The notes: generated by a model not told the origin, from the sequence alone. A stretch of 64,000 nt of DNA from Pseudomonas chlororaphis subsp. piscium (GCF_003850345.1 NZ_CP027707.1:5332001-5396000), one strand, 5' to 3'. Shown: positions 51,951 through 61,192, counted from the first letter of the stretch. Numbers and translations are program-made.

Positions 51951-52934
51951 ATGAAATTCGACACCGCCTACTGCATCAGCCTCGACGACAAGCTGTCGAT
52001 CTATGACGTGCGCGATCTGAATTTCGACGAGACCATGGCCTTCGACTCGGCCAAGGAGCAGTTCCAGTGCCCCAACGAAGCCTGTCGCGCTGCCTTTGCC
52101 GCGGACAATCAGCTGGGCACGTTCAATGCCAAGAACGTCAATTACATCCGCACCCCGCACTTCAAGAACCTGCCCGCCACCCGGCATATCGAGGGCTGCC
52201 CTTACGGCAGCAGCAGGATGCTCACTGCCGGGGTGGAGGGTGCACCGGACGAGGATGATCGGGAGGAACATTTCCCATCGGAATTGCTGCTGACCCGCCG
52301 CGAATATGTGCGCCAACCCGCCACTCCAGCTGCGGATGTCGACACTCCACGAGTTGCCGCACCAGCCCCCTCCTCCAGCCCACGCACGCCTCACCCGGCC
52401 CAGGCCAGCACCCCGGACAAGACCAGCGTCTTCGCCCATCCGGTGGAGTGTTTCGTGTCGAATATCGACGACAAGGAGCTGCTCAAGCACATGCCGTTGA
52501 AGATCGGCGAGCACACGGCGTCCTATGCCTCGTTTTTCAAGAAGATCGAATACCTGCAGGACAACAAGGGGTTGATCTACTGGGGCAAGATCAAGGAGAT
52601 CAAGGACTACACCCAGAGCTTTCGCATCGACTTCGAACAGAAGGTCTGGTTCAAGCAAGCGGACGAGGCAAAAAAGAAGCCCTACTCGGTCAACGTCTAC
52701 CTGAGCAAAAAGCTGATCGAGAACTACCGCAAGCGCAAAGCCTTCCTCGAAGAGATCAAGCATGCCATCGACAGCGAGCAAGAACTGTATTGCTTCTTCT
52801 ATGGGGTGACCCCGGAGCTGAAACAGGTGCCGAGCAAGAAACTCCCCGAACAGACGTTCGGGGTATTCAGTGCCAACATCGAAAACCTCGACCACTTCAT
52901 CATTCGTGAAGCGCCGGGGTTGGCGACGGGCTAA
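51951..52934 (+). CDS. Uncharacterised protein with CoiA-like zinc-finger N-terminus
   Basis: A 327-residue protein of unknown function. Residues 38-85 contain FQCPNEACRAAF (C40, C45) and then PHF with H70, H79 and C83 (HIEGCPYG), a spacing reminiscent of the zinc-binding N-terminus of competence protein CoiA and related nuclease-associated proteins. A disordered Pro/Ala/Ser-rich linker covers about 100-160, followed by a folded basic C-terminal domain (KKIEYLQDNKGLIYWGKIKE; many lysines). No nuclease motif is visible. The ATG at 51951 has AGGA upstream; a longer frame is not protein-like. Confidence 0.7.
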   Translation: MKFDTAYCISLDDKLSIYDVRDLNFDETMAFDSAKEQFQCPNEACRAAFAADNQLGTFNAKNVNYIRTPHFKNLPATRHIEGCPYGSSRMLTAGVEGAPDEDDREEHFPSELLLTRREYVRQPATPAADVDTPRVAAPAPSSSPRTPHPAQASTPDKTSVFAHPVECFVSNIDDKELLKHMPLKIGEHTASYASFFKKIEYLQDNKGLIYWGKIKEIKDYTQSFRIDFEQKVWFKQADEAKKKPYSVNVYLSKKLIENYRKRKAFLEEIKHAIDSEQELYCFFYGVTPELKQVPSKKLPEQTFGVFSANIENLDHFIIREAPGLATG

Positions 52935-52937
52935 TCC

Positions 52938-53750
52938 TTAACGGACCAGCATGCCGAGCATCACCAGTACCAGCAGGCCGATATACACCCGCGCATGCAG
53001 CCGGTCGGGAATACGCCCGATCCACGGCGAGGCCAAGCGAATGCCCAACAATGAACCCAGGGTCAGCACGACAAAGGCCAGCAGGTCGACATAGCCGATA
53101 AACCAGGGGCCCAGATCGAAGCGGCTGAAGCCGGCCAGGGCCATGTAGGTCAAGGTTCCGGCCAGGGCCACCGGCACGCTCAGCGGGTTGGCCATCGAGG
53201 TGGCCTGGGTCATGCTCAGGCCACAACGGCGCAGCAAGGGTACGGTCATCACACTGCCGCCAACTCCCAGAAAGGTAGCAATGACGCCGATGCCCAGGCC
53301 GCCGGTGGTTTCCAGTCGCCCCAGGCGGCGCGGCGTGCGGGTGTCGACCGGTTCAAGAAAGCCACGACGCATCAGGCAATCGGCAATGGTCAGCGCCAGG
53401 TAGGCGATAAAGGCGTAACGCATCACCTCACCACTCACCACCATTGCCAGGCCCGCTCCCGCTATCGCTCCCAGCCCGATATAGCCGCCCAGCGGCCACA
53501 GATAATGCCGAATCAGGTTGCCGGCGCGACGGTGTTTGCCGGTGGCCATCAGCGCGTTGACGATCATCACGCAGGTCGAGGTGGCGACCGCTATATGCAT
53601 GGCCGACTGGGCGACGGCATCGTCAGCGCCGTGGCTGCCCAGCAGCATGCGATACAGCAGCGGTACCACCACAAAACCGCCGCCAAAACCGAACAGCACC
53701 GCGCTGATCCCGCTCATGCAGCCGAACAGCGCCAGCCATAGATAAAACAT
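52938..53750 (-). CDS. TauE/SafE family anion exporter
   Basis: A 270-residue inner-membrane protein has about eight helices in two homologous halves, each starting with the family glycine motif (FGFGGGFVVVPLL and FLGVGGSVMTVPLL). Family members export sulfite or sulfonate-related anions; the actual substrate is unknown. It is divergent from an AraC regulator that may control it. Confidence 0.88.
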   Translation of the reverse strand: MFYLWLALFGCMSGISAVLFGFGGGFVVVPLLYRMLLGSHGADDAVAQSAMHIAVATSTCVMIVNALMATGKHRRAGNLIRHYLWPLGGYIGLGAIAGAGLAMVVSGEVMRYAFIAYLALTIADCLMRRGFLEPVDTRTPRRLGRLETTGGLGIGVIATFLGVGGSVMTVPLLRRCGLSMTQATSMANPLSVPVALAGTLTYMALAGFSRFDLGPWFIGYVDLLAFVVLTLGSLLGIRLASPWIGRIPDRLHARVYIGLLVLVMLGMLVR

Positions 53751-53863
53751 CGAAGGTTCTCCGTTAGCAGAAGACCTCGACGATAGAGCGCCAGGGCTTG
53801 GCCGGCTTTAGCAAGTCAGCCAATACTGTTTGCATTTACGCCAACCCGTGGACACCTGACGCC

Positions 53864-54634
53864 ATGCGTAACACTTCGATCGATCTGCTGGATCACACCC
53901 CACGCGCCGTGGTGGCGATCGGCACCGATTACCCCCAGGGCCACCTGTTGCCGAGCCACAGCCATCGTCGTGCGCAGCTGTTGTATGGCGCCACCGGGGT
54001 GATGCAGGTCAGCACCACGAACGGCCGCTGGGTGGTGCCATCACAGCGTGCGGTATGGATTCCACCCCGGGTGGCCCATGAGGTGCTGATGCTCGGGGTC
54101 AGTACCCGCAGCCTGTACATCGAACCGGCGGCGATGCCGGCCTTGGGCGATGAGTGTCAGGTGATCAGCGTGTCGCCGCTGATGCGCCAGTTGCTGATGG
54201 AGGCGGTGGATCTGCCGCTGGCGTATGACGAGAACGGACGCGACGGTGTGCTGATCAGCCTGTTGCTGCATGAGCTGAGCCGTACCACCCGCCTGCCCCT
54301 GCACATTCCCCTGCCCGAGACTCCACACCTGCTCACGCTGTGCCAGGCCTTCCTGCAACAACCCGATGCCCACCAGTCTCCCGAACAATGGGCACAGCAG
54401 CTGCATATCAGCCTGCGCACCTTCAACCGCCTGTTCCGCGAGCAGACCGGCATGAGTTTCGTCCAATGGCGCCAGCGCGCCTGCGTGGTCAGGGCCTTGA
54501 CCCGGCTGGCCGCGGGTGAGGCCGTGACGCGAATCGCCCTCGATTTCGGCTATGACAGCCCCGCCGCCTTTTCCACCATGTTCCGCCGGGTAGCGGGGCA
54601 ACCGCCCAGCGCCTACCTGGAAACCGGGGCATAG
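53864..54634 (+). CDS. AraC-family transcriptional regulator (cupin sensor)
   Basis: A 256-residue protein has an N-terminal cupin (LPSHSHRRAQLLYGATGVMQ; WIPPRVAHEVLM) and two C-terminal helix-turn-helices (SPEQWAQQLHISLRTFNRLF; VTRIALDFGYDSPAAFSTMF). It resembles NimR/RipA-type regulators that control a neighbouring divergent exporter, here the TauE gene 113 bases away. The ATG at 53864 gives the usual family N-terminus. Confidence 0.87.
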   Translation: MRNTSIDLLDHTPRAVVAIGTDYPQGHLLPSHSHRRAQLLYGATGVMQVSTTNGRWVVPSQRAVWIPPRVAHEVLMLGVSTRSLYIEPAAMPALGDECQVISVSPLMRQLLMEAVDLPLAYDENGRDGVLISLLLHELSRTTRLPLHIPLPETPHLLTLCQAFLQQPDAHQSPEQWAQQLHISLRTFNRLFREQTGMSFVQWRQRACVVRALTRLAAGEAVTRIALDFGYDSPAAFSTMFRRVAGQPPSAYLETGA

Positions 54635-54705
54635 CGCCGGGACAAGCCTTGTCACTAAGACGTTGAGGCGATCGGCAAAATGAGTTTGATCCGGGCGCAA
54701 AACAA

Positions 54706-54721
54706 CTGTACAAATAAACAG
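54706..54721 (+). promoter_or_regulatory. LexA-box-like site before the XRE gene
   Basis: CTGTACAAATAAACAG fits CTG-N10-CAG with CTGT/ACAG ends and an AT-rich centre, the LexA operator of gammaproteobacteria. It lies 41 bases before the ATG, where it would cover the promoter. Confidence 0.55.
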
Positions 54722-54762
54722 TATTTTATCGACTCATCTTCACCCGCTTCCGGAGAAACCCC

Positions 54763-55080
54763 ATGGCCTCACTCGCGATGAAAGTCACCCTGGAACGTAT
54801 CGCTCTCTTCCAGTTCACCCCAGAACACTGCATTCAAGCCCGCGCCATGCTGGGCTGGAGCCAGGAACATCTGTCACAGCAGTCCGGCGTCTCGGTAGCC
54901 GCCATTCACCGCTTCGAGGCTGGCGGCGAATTGCTCGACGTGACCCGACTGGCCCTGGCGTTTCGCCTGGAAGCAGAAGGCCTGGTGTTCTTCCCCGGCT
55001 TCGCCCCAGGGCGCGGCATGAACATCAAGGGCGCCACGCCCAACCCGATGGAGCGGCCCGACTACGCCATGATCGAGTGA
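54763..55080 (+). CDS. Small XRE-type helix-turn-helix protein
   Basis: A 105-residue protein has one Cro/CI-type helix-turn-helix (CIQARAMLGWSQEHLSQQSG and SVAAIHRFEAGG, about residues 27-60) and a short C-terminal tail with GLVFFPGF, common in small Pseudomonas XRE proteins. The ATG at 54763 has GGAG upstream. A LexA-like box overlaps its probable promoter, which suggests induction by DNA damage. It overlaps the kinase gene on the other strand by 19 bases. Confidence 0.8.
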   Translation: MASLAMKVTLERIALFQFTPEHCIQARAMLGWSQEHLSQQSGVSVAAIHRFEAGGELLDVTRLALAFRLEAEGLVFFPGFAPGRGMNIKGATPNPMERPDYAMIE

Positions 55081-55619
55081 TCAAGTGCACTCAGCACTTC
55101 TTCCTGCAGCGCTTGCACCGAGCGGTGAGTGGCATCGAGGCGGATTACCGGGCAGCTCAGCCCGGTGATCCAGCTCTCATGCCGGCGCAGGCTGCGCGTG
55201 CCTTGGCCTCCCGTGTCGTAGCCGGCCGCCCAGGCAAGAAAGGTTTGAGTAGCGAGGTGGCGTTCGCCGCCCTCATGGATCTGCTCGCCGTAACGCTGAA
55301 ACTCGCGCACCCGCAAACGCTGCAGGCGGATCTCGGGGTCCAGGCAAAGGAAAATGGCATGGGTGAAGACCGGAATCATCGGGTCGCCCCAACCGCACAA
55401 CGAACCGGACAGCACCCAGCTGTCCAACCCGGCCACCTGTTGCTGCAACAGCTGGATACGCTCGTCCCGTGGGCGTCGCAGGCTGAAAGGCTGTTCACTG
55501 GGGCGCCAGAAGAAGTTGTCGGAGTCGAAGTGCGCGATAGCCAAATGCTGGGCCAGCGCCTGGCCCAAGGTCGTGGTACCGGAACCGGACGCGCCAAACA
55601 GATGAAGCCGATAAGCCAT
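55062..55619 (-). CDS. P-loop NTPase, adenylate-kinase/shikimate-kinase-like
   Basis: A 185-residue P-loop protein with Walker A LFGASGSGTTTLGQAL near residue 6, FDSDNFFW as a substrate-site segment, a lid-type region QRYGEQIHEGGERH, and RLDATHRSVQALQEEV near the end. This matches the AAA/shunt kinases annotated as adenylate-kinase-like; substrate unknown. The ATG at 55619 begins right before the first strand; an earlier ATG has no ribosome site. Confidence 0.8.
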   Translation of the reverse strand: MAYRLHLFGASGSGTTTLGQALAQHLAIAHFDSDNFFWRPSEQPFSLRRPRDERIQLLQQQVAGLDSWVLSGSLCGWGDPMIPVFTHAIFLCLDPEIRLQRLRVREFQRYGEQIHEGGERHLATQTFLAWAAGYDTGGQGTRSLRRHESWITGLSCPVIRLDATHRSVQALQEEVLSALDHSIMA

Positions 55620-55728
55620 CGCAAGGTCCGTCCGTTGGAGCATTGAGGAGAGTTTTCTAGATACTCCCCCAGACGCCAACACGGCAACCTGGCGGTGGCC
55701 GGACTCAAGGCTATGGCCGACGAAGGGT

Positions 55729-56787
55729 CTACAGATCGCTCGCCGTTGCCTGCTCGGCCACAGGGTCGACCTCCATCCACCAGGCGTGCCCCCGTTGCGG
55801 ATGCGCCAGGTTGAAGGCCTCGCCCATCTGCGGCGTGGCAATGGCGATGCTGCGTTCCCAGGCCAGCGAGAGGATGCGGTCGAACGGCTCGTACCAGGCA
55901 TGCATCGACAGGTCGAACGTGCCGTTGTGGATGGGCAACAACCAGCGACCCTTGAGGTCGATGTGCGCCTGCAAGGTCTGCTCAGGCTGCATGTGCACGC
56001 CCGGCCACTCGACGTTGTAGGCGCCGGTTTCCATCAGGGTCAGGTCGAAAGGGCCGTAACGTTCGCCGATCCGCTTGAAGCCGTCGAAGTAACCGGTGTC
56101 ACCGCTGAAGAAGATCCGGCTGTCGCCATCGATCATCACCCAGGACGCCCACAGCGTGCTGTTGCCGTCGAACAGGCCACGGCCGGAAAAATGCTGCGAA
56201 GGCGTGGCGATAAAACGAATGCCATCGACTTCAGTGCCTTCCCACCAATCCAGCTGGCGCACCTTGTCGGCCGGCACGCCCCACTTCACCAGGGTATCGC
56301 CCACGCCCAGGGGGGTGAGGAAATAGCGGGTCTTGTCCGCCAGCTTGAGCACGGTCTGGTGGTCCAGGTGATCGTAGTGGTCATGGGACAGGATCACCGC
56401 CTCGATCGGCGGCAATTCGGCCAGGCTGATAGGCGGCTGGTGGAAACGTTTGGGGCCGGCCCATTGCACCGGCGATGCGCGTTCGGCGAACACCGGATCG
56501 GTGATCCAGAACTTGTCGTGCAGCTTCAATAACACCGTCGAATGCCCCAGGCGGTAGACACTCTGGTTCGGCGCCGCCAACAGCTGTTCTTGGGTCAGTG
56601 GCTGCACCGGGATGGCCCCGACCGGGCGGGTGTTACGCGGTTTGTGGAACAACATGCGCCAGAAAATACCCAGCGTCTTGCCCAGCCCGGCACGCCGGAC
56701 CGGCGCGTGATTGCGGAACGCACCTTGTTCCTGCCGGGAGGTTTCGGGACGTGAGGCGCTGTCTGCACGGGAAGAGAGAGTGGCCAT
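55729..56787 (-). CDS. Metallo-beta-lactamase-fold hydrolase (UlaG/NAPE-PLD-like)
   Basis: A 352-residue enzyme with the binuclear metal motif LSHDHYDHLD near residue 134, a following FSGDTGYFDGF with the bridging Asp, and the late LPIHNGTFDLSMH. The overall plan resembles NAPE-PLD/UlaG-type phospholipid or lactone hydrolases. The N-terminal 50 residues are basic and lack a signal peptide. It is divergent from a TetR gene with a perfect palindrome between them, so it is probably the regulated target. Confidence 0.88.
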   Translation of the reverse strand: MATLSSRADSASRPETSRQEQGAFRNHAPVRRAGLGKTLGIFWRMLFHKPRNTRPVGAIPVQPLTQEQLLAAPNQSVYRLGHSTVLLKLHDKFWITDPVFAERASPVQWAGPKRFHQPPISLAELPPIEAVILSHDHYDHLDHQTVLKLADKTRYFLTPLGVGDTLVKWGVPADKVRQLDWWEGTEVDGIRFIATPSQHFSGRGLFDGNSTLWASWVMIDGDSRIFFSGDTGYFDGFKRIGERYGPFDLTLMETGAYNVEWPGVHMQPEQTLQAHIDLKGRWLLPIHNGTFDLSMHAWYEPFDRILSLAWERSIAIATPQMGEAFNLAHPQRGHAWWMEVDPVAEQATASDL

Positions 56788-56890
56788 GAATCAGTGACTC
56801 CAAGGAACCCGACAAGGCTCCGGTGATTCTCTGCGGAACGACAAAGGCCAATGCACGCAAGCGTCAGCCGACCATCATTTTTCTGTGAAG

Positions 56891-56912
56891 AACTACACTG
56901 CACAGTGTAGTT
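56891..56912. promoter_or_regulatory. Palindromic TetR-type operator
   Basis: AACTACACTG, a CA centre, and CAGTGTAGTT form perfect 10-base inverted arms midway between the divergent metallo-hydrolase and TetR genes. This size and symmetry are typical of TetR-family operators. Confidence 0.75.
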
Positions 56913-56988
56913 TTACTAGATTGCAACAAACCCGGGACTAAGTAAACTGCCCCGGATAACTGCCAACGACCGCCATCGAACCCAACTT

Positions 56989-57597
56989 ATGACAGCTCCA
57001 AAGCGCCTGACCGACCTCAAACGCGAAGCCATCATCCAGGCGGCGATTACCGAATTCCACGCCAGCGGGTTCGATATCACCAGCATGGACAAGATCGCGG
57101 CAACGGCCGGAGTGTCCAAGCGCACGGTGTACAACCACTTCCCCAGCAAGGAGGAGTTGTTCACCGAGATCATGCATAAGTTATGGGCGAGCATCAGGGC
57201 GCGAACGGACATTCTTTACCACCCCGGATTAACCCTGCGTGAACAGTTGCGGGAATTGTTGATGGCCAAGCTGCAACTGCTGGCCGATGACAACTTCCTC
57301 AACCTGGCGCGGGTCGCAATTGCCGCTACCCTGCATTCCCCCGAACGCGCCCAGTACATGGTGGCGCGCATGGGCGAGCGTGAAGAAAGCCTGATGGTGT
57401 GGATTCGCTCGGCCCGGGCGGACGGCCGACTCAAGCCGCTGGACCCGGACTTCGCCGCCCAGCAGCTCCACGGCATGCTCAAGGCGTTTGCCTTCTGGCC
57501 GCAGATCACCATGAACCAGCCGCCCCTCAAGGAAGACGAACAGCAGCGCGTCGTCGAGTCCACGCTGGACATGTTCCTGGCCTGCTATCAAGCCTGA
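56989..57597 (+). CDS. TetR/AcrR-family repressor
   Basis: A 202-residue protein with the N-terminal helix-turn-helix (TSMDKIAATAGVSKRTVYNH, residues 31-50, followed by FPSKEELF) and a ligand-binding C-terminal helical domain of AcrR C-terminal type. It should bind the palindrome 77 bases upstream and repress itself and the metallo-hydrolase. Inducer unknown. Confidence 0.9.
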   Translation: MTAPKRLTDLKREAIIQAAITEFHASGFDITSMDKIAATAGVSKRTVYNHFPSKEELFTEIMHKLWASIRARTDILYHPGLTLREQLRELLMAKLQLLADDNFLNLARVAIAATLHSPERAQYMVARMGEREESLMVWIRSARADGRLKPLDPDFAAQQLHGMLKAFAFWPQITMNQPPLKEDEQQRVVESTLDMFLACYQA

Positions 57598-57824
57598 CTC
57601 CCTTCTCCCCCGGTTGCTCCAACGAACGGATCTGCCAGCCGCCATGGCTTGCACCGAGCGCTCTGCAATGGGTGTTTGCGTACGCTCGTTCCACTAAATG
57701 GCCTGCAAGGACACTGATTATTCTTCTTGGAATAAATGACAATATTCGTCGCCTTGCCCGATAAGGGGTGACGGCCAATAAAAACACCACAAAGTGTTTC
57801 AAACCCGGGCTGACGCGGACATTT

Positions 57825-58898
57825 ATGGATAACCAACAAGGCAAAGGGCTGTCGTTTGCCAAACGTATTTACATGCCAAGGATCGTCGGGCTGGGGATTG
57901 GCAGCCTCAGCGTATTCGCCGGGTTGTACCCAGTGGAGCAACCGACCTGGGTTTGGGTGTTCCTGCTGTTCAACGGTTTTATCTGGCCGCACATGGCGTA
58001 CCTGATCTCGAGCCGCGCGACCTTCCCCTACCAGGCCGAACGCCGCAACCTGCTGTGCGACTCGCTCTTCGGTGGTTTCTGGGCGGCGGCGATGCAGTTC
58101 AACCCGCTGCCCACGGTGACCATTCTGGCCATGATGGCGATGAACAACGTCGCGGCTGGAGGCTTGCGCCTGTTCATCCACGGCTCCGTGGCGCAACTGA
58201 GCGGGGTACTGCTGTCATGGTTGCTGCTCGGTCCGGCCTTCACCGGGCAGGCCACCCAGCTGCAGATCTACGCCTGCCTGCCGATGCTGACCCTCTACCC
58301 GATGGCGGTGGGCATGGTCTGCTACCAGCTGGCGATCAAGCTCTCCGAGCACAAGCGCACCCTCCGCGCGCTGAGCCGCACCGACAGCCTGACCGGCCTG
58401 CTCAACCACGGCGCCTGGAAAGACCTGCTGCACCTCAAGTTCACCAAGTGCCAGCAGCAACACTGCCACGGCACCATTGCCTTGATCGACATCGATCACT
58501 TCAAACACATCAACGACAGCTACGGCCATATCCTCGGCGATGCCGTGCTGCATCAGTTGAGCCGAGACCTCAAGCTCAACCTGCGCCAGGACGACCTGGC
58601 CGGGCGTTATGGAGGCGACGAATTCTGCGTGATCCTGCCGACGACCTCGATCCAGCAGGCTGGCGAAGTGATGGAACGGCTGCGGGAAGTCTTCGGCAAC
58701 TATCGCCATCCGGGCGTACCGCAACTCAGGGTCAGCCTGAGTATCGGCCTGGCCGCCTGGCATCCGGGACTGCGCGATGCGGCGATGTGGCTCATGGAAG
58801 CCGACAAGGCCCTGTATGCCGCGAAAAACACCGGGCGCAACAAAGTCGCGACCGCCACGGCAAACGACGCGTTCTTCGTAGTGTCGGCTGGCTCCTGA
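57825..58898 (+). CDS. Diguanylate cyclase, MASE2-GGDEF (AdrA-like)
   Basis: Makes c-di-GMP from two GTP. The 357-residue protein has the MASE2 sensor with several membrane helices (residues 15-170; RIYMPRIVGLGIGSLSVFAG) and a GGDEF domain with the active-site GGDEF at 263-267 and an intact inhibitory RxxD site (R254-D257). The ATG at 57825 gives the normal MASE2 N-terminus, though its ribosome site is weak; a GTG 57 bases upstream is possible. It lies before a BdlA-like sensor gene. Confidence 0.88.
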   Translation: MDNQQGKGLSFAKRIYMPRIVGLGIGSLSVFAGLYPVEQPTWVWVFLLFNGFIWPHMAYLISSRATFPYQAERRNLLCDSLFGGFWAAAMQFNPLPTVTILAMMAMNNVAAGGLRLFIHGSVAQLSGVLLSWLLLGPAFTGQATQLQIYACLPMLTLYPMAVGMVCYQLAIKLSEHKRTLRALSRTDSLTGLLNHGAWKDLLHLKFTKCQQQHCHGTIALIDIDHFKHINDSYGHILGDAVLHQLSRDLKLNLRQDDLAGRYGGDEFCVILPTTSIQQAGEVMERLREVFGNYRHPGVPQLRVSLSIGLAAWHPGLRDAAMWLMEADKALYAAKNTGRNKVATATANDAFFVVSAGS

Positions 58899-58941
58899 AA
58901 AGTTGTACAACCTTGTAAAAAACAACATCTTGTACAACTTT
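58898..58941. promoter_or_regulatory. Twin TTGTACAA operator
   Basis: AAAGTTGTACAA (58899-58910) is exactly inverted at 58930-58941. Each arm contains the 8-base palindrome TTGTACAA, with centres 27 bases apart. The pair starts at the cyclase stop and lies 300 bases before the BdlA-like gene. The stretch 58942-59240 has no gene; it holds a CGGCATAATGCCG palindrome near 58970. Confidence 0.6.
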
Positions 58942-59240
58942 CACGAACATCACTCCGAGCCAAGCCGGCATAATGCCGCCATGCGGTTATCCCAAAAAAG
59001 CCGCGCGGCGCATTCGCCGCCGTGCAACATAACTTCCCTAAATTAACTCGCAGGCCCAGCGTCTCACCTCAGACGTTGAGCAAGGGTGCGCGCCGGATAG
59101 GGGCGTGCCCTTCCAAGGGTTATCTGTCAGTCATGGAATGCTGGCATTGAGCAGACAGTGCCGAGGCCCCGGGGCTTTCGGCATGCAGGCGCAGACAACA
59201 GGGACTGACTCCAGGTTTTTCCCACTGAGCACCAGCCATC

Positions 59241-60560
59241 ATGCTATTCAATCGCCATAACAAAACCATCGACGCCTTGCACCACACCATCGCCCAGCAA
59301 GCCAGCCTGCTCGAGGCCATCGACCGTTCGATGGCGGTGATCGAGTTCGACCTGGAAGGCACTGTCCTGCGGGCCAACGACAACTTCCTCAAGACCATGG
59401 GCTATCGCGCTGAGCAGGTCATCGGCCAACCCCATCGCCAGTTCTGCAACGCCGAGTTCGCCCGCGGCAATCAATACCGCGAACTCTGGACGCGCCTGAA
59501 AAATGGCCAGTTCGAATCGGGAACCTTCGAACGGATCAATGCCCAAGGCCAGCCGGTGTGGCTGGAGGCCAGCTACAACCCGATCAGGGATGCCGACGGC
59601 AAGGTCTGCAAGGTGGTCAAGTACGCCCTCGACGTCACCGAGAAAATCCAGCAGGAAAGCGAGTCCAGGGGCAAGCTGCACGCCATCGACCGCGCCATGG
59701 CGGTGATCGAGTTCAACCTCGACGGCAGCGTCATCACGGCCAACCAGAACTTCCTCGATCGCCTCGGCTACAGCCTCGCCGAACTCAAGGGCAAGCATCA
59801 CCGGATCTTCTGCAAGCCCGAGCTGGCCAACAGCAGCGCCTACCAGGATTTCTGGCGGCGCCTGAACCAGGGCGAGTTCTTCAGCGGGCAGTTCGAGCGT
59901 GTCGACAAACGCGGGCAATCGCTGTGGCTGGAGGCCAACTACAACCCGGTGTACGACGCCGCCGGACGCCTGTGCAAGGTGGTGAAGTTCGCCTCCGACG
60001 TGACCGCGATGGTGGAAAAACACGCCCAGGACGCCCAGAGCGCGACCCAGGCCTACCACATCTCGGTGGAAACCCGGCAAGTCGCCGAACAGGGCACCGC
60101 GGTGATCCAGCAGGCGGCCAGCGAGATGCGCCAGATCGCCGCCAACATCGAAGACTCCTCGACCCTGATCGCCAAGCTCGGCGAGCGTTCCGAGCAGATC
60201 ACCGCCATCGTCAACACCATCCGCGCGATCGCCGAGCAGACCAACCTGCTGGCGCTCAATGCCGCGATCGAAGCCGCCCGCGCCGGCGAACAGGGCCGCG
60301 GTTTTGCCGTGGTCGCCGACGAAGTCCGGCAACTGGCCGCCCGTACCAGCGGCTCGACCGCGGAAATCTCGGGGATGATCGACATGATCCAGCACGAAAC
60401 CCAGCAGGCCATCAAAAGCATGGACGGCACCCGGGACCGGGCGGCCAAGGGCGTGGACCTGGCGGACCAGGCCGGCACGGTGATCCTGCAGATTCGTGAC
60501 GGTGCCAGCGAGGCGGTACAGGCGGTGAGCATGTTCGCCAACGAACGCGCCACGCTCTGA
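59241..60560 (+). CDS. bdlA: Soluble chemoreceptor with two PAS domains (BdlA-like)
   Basis: A 439-residue cytoplasmic methyl-accepting protein with no membrane segment. Two PAS domains (about 20-135 and 145-255) are clear repeats of each other ([20 protein letters not shown] and [20 protein letters not shown]), each with an HRQFC/HRIFC element. The C-terminal part is the receptor signalling hairpin [20 protein letters not shown] followed by [15 protein letters not shown]. This is the plan of P. aeruginosa BdlA, which controls biofilm dispersal together with c-di-GMP enzymes. The symbol is used by analogy. Confidence 0.82.
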   Translation: MLFNRHNKTIDALHHTIAQQASLLEAIDRSMAVIEFDLEGTVLRANDNFLKTMGYRAEQVIGQPHRQFCNAEFARGNQYRELWTRLKNGQFESGTFERINAQGQPVWLEASYNPIRDADGKVCKVVKYALDVTEKIQQESESRGKLHAIDRAMAVIEFNLDGSVITANQNFLDRLGYSLAELKGKHHRIFCKPELANSSAYQDFWRRLNQGEFFSGQFERVDKRGQSLWLEANYNPVYDAAGRLCKVVKFASDVTAMVEKHAQDAQSATQAYHISVETRQVAEQGTAVIQQAASEMRQIAANIEDSSTLIAKLGERSEQITAIVNTIRAIAEQTNLLALNAAIEAARAGEQGRGFAVVADEVRQLAARTSGSTAEISGMIDMIQHETQQAIKSMDGTRDRAAKGVDLADQAGTVILQIRDGASEAVQAVSMFANERATL

Positions 60561-60651
60561 ACCAGCCGTTCTGAATCAACGACATCGACGCCAGGGAAGG
60601 CGTCGGGCAACGGGCTATAGTGACCGGCAGTCCCATCGCCCCGAGCCCGCC

Positions 60652-61191
60652 ATGAACCCGAACCCATCCGAAACAGCCTCAGCCGCCCCCGTCGACCACC
60701 TGCGTTTTCACCGTCCCCATGCCCATCTGGCCCCGACCTTCGGCACCGACAGCTTTGCCCTGAAGGCCGAAGCCTTCGCCCGTTTTTTCGGCACACCGAC
60801 CTTTCTCGGCGCGCAAACCCTGATCGTGCTGGTCTGGGTCGGGCTCAACCTGAGCGGTGTGACACACTTCGACGTTTACCCCTTCATCCTCCTCAACCTG
60901 GCCTTCAGCCTGCAATCGGCCTATGCCGCGCCGCTGATCCTGCTGGCCCAGACCCGCCAGGCCGCGCGCGACAAAGCCCAGACCGAGGCCGATGCCCAGC
61001 ACCGCGAAGCCATCGCTATCGCCAACAGCGAACGTCAGGCGCAAGCCGCGCAACACTCCGCGCAACTGCTCGAACTGCTGGAGCAGAACACCCGCCTGAC
61101 CGAGATGACCAAACAGCTGACCGAACGCATCGAGAGCCTGACCTCGGAAATGCATCAGCACGTCCTGCACAAGGGCCCGCCCCAGGCATGA
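60652..61191 (+). CDS. DUF1003 family membrane protein
   Basis: A 179-residue protein of the DUF1003 family, with the region LKAEAFARFFGTPTFLGAQT followed by two membrane helices (about 50-70 and 78-98, FDVYPFILLNLAFSLQSAYA) and a long C-terminal coiled coil rich in Gln, Ala and Glu. Function unknown. It is transcribed away from the LysR gene, nearly touching its end. Confidence 0.82.
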   Translation: MNPNPSETASAAPVDHLRFHRPHAHLAPTFGTDSFALKAEAFARFFGTPTFLGAQTLIVLVWVGLNLSGVTHFDVYPFILLNLAFSLQSAYAAPLILLAQTRQAARDKAQTEADAQHREAIAIANSERQAQAAQHSAQLLELLEQNTRLTEMTKQLTERIESLTSEMHQHVLHKGPPQA

Positions 61192-61192
61192 C

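Noticed and set aside
57757..57764. CCCGATAA resembling a FliA -10 before the diguanylate cyclase
   Set aside because: No TAAAG-like -35 at 14-16 bases upstream.
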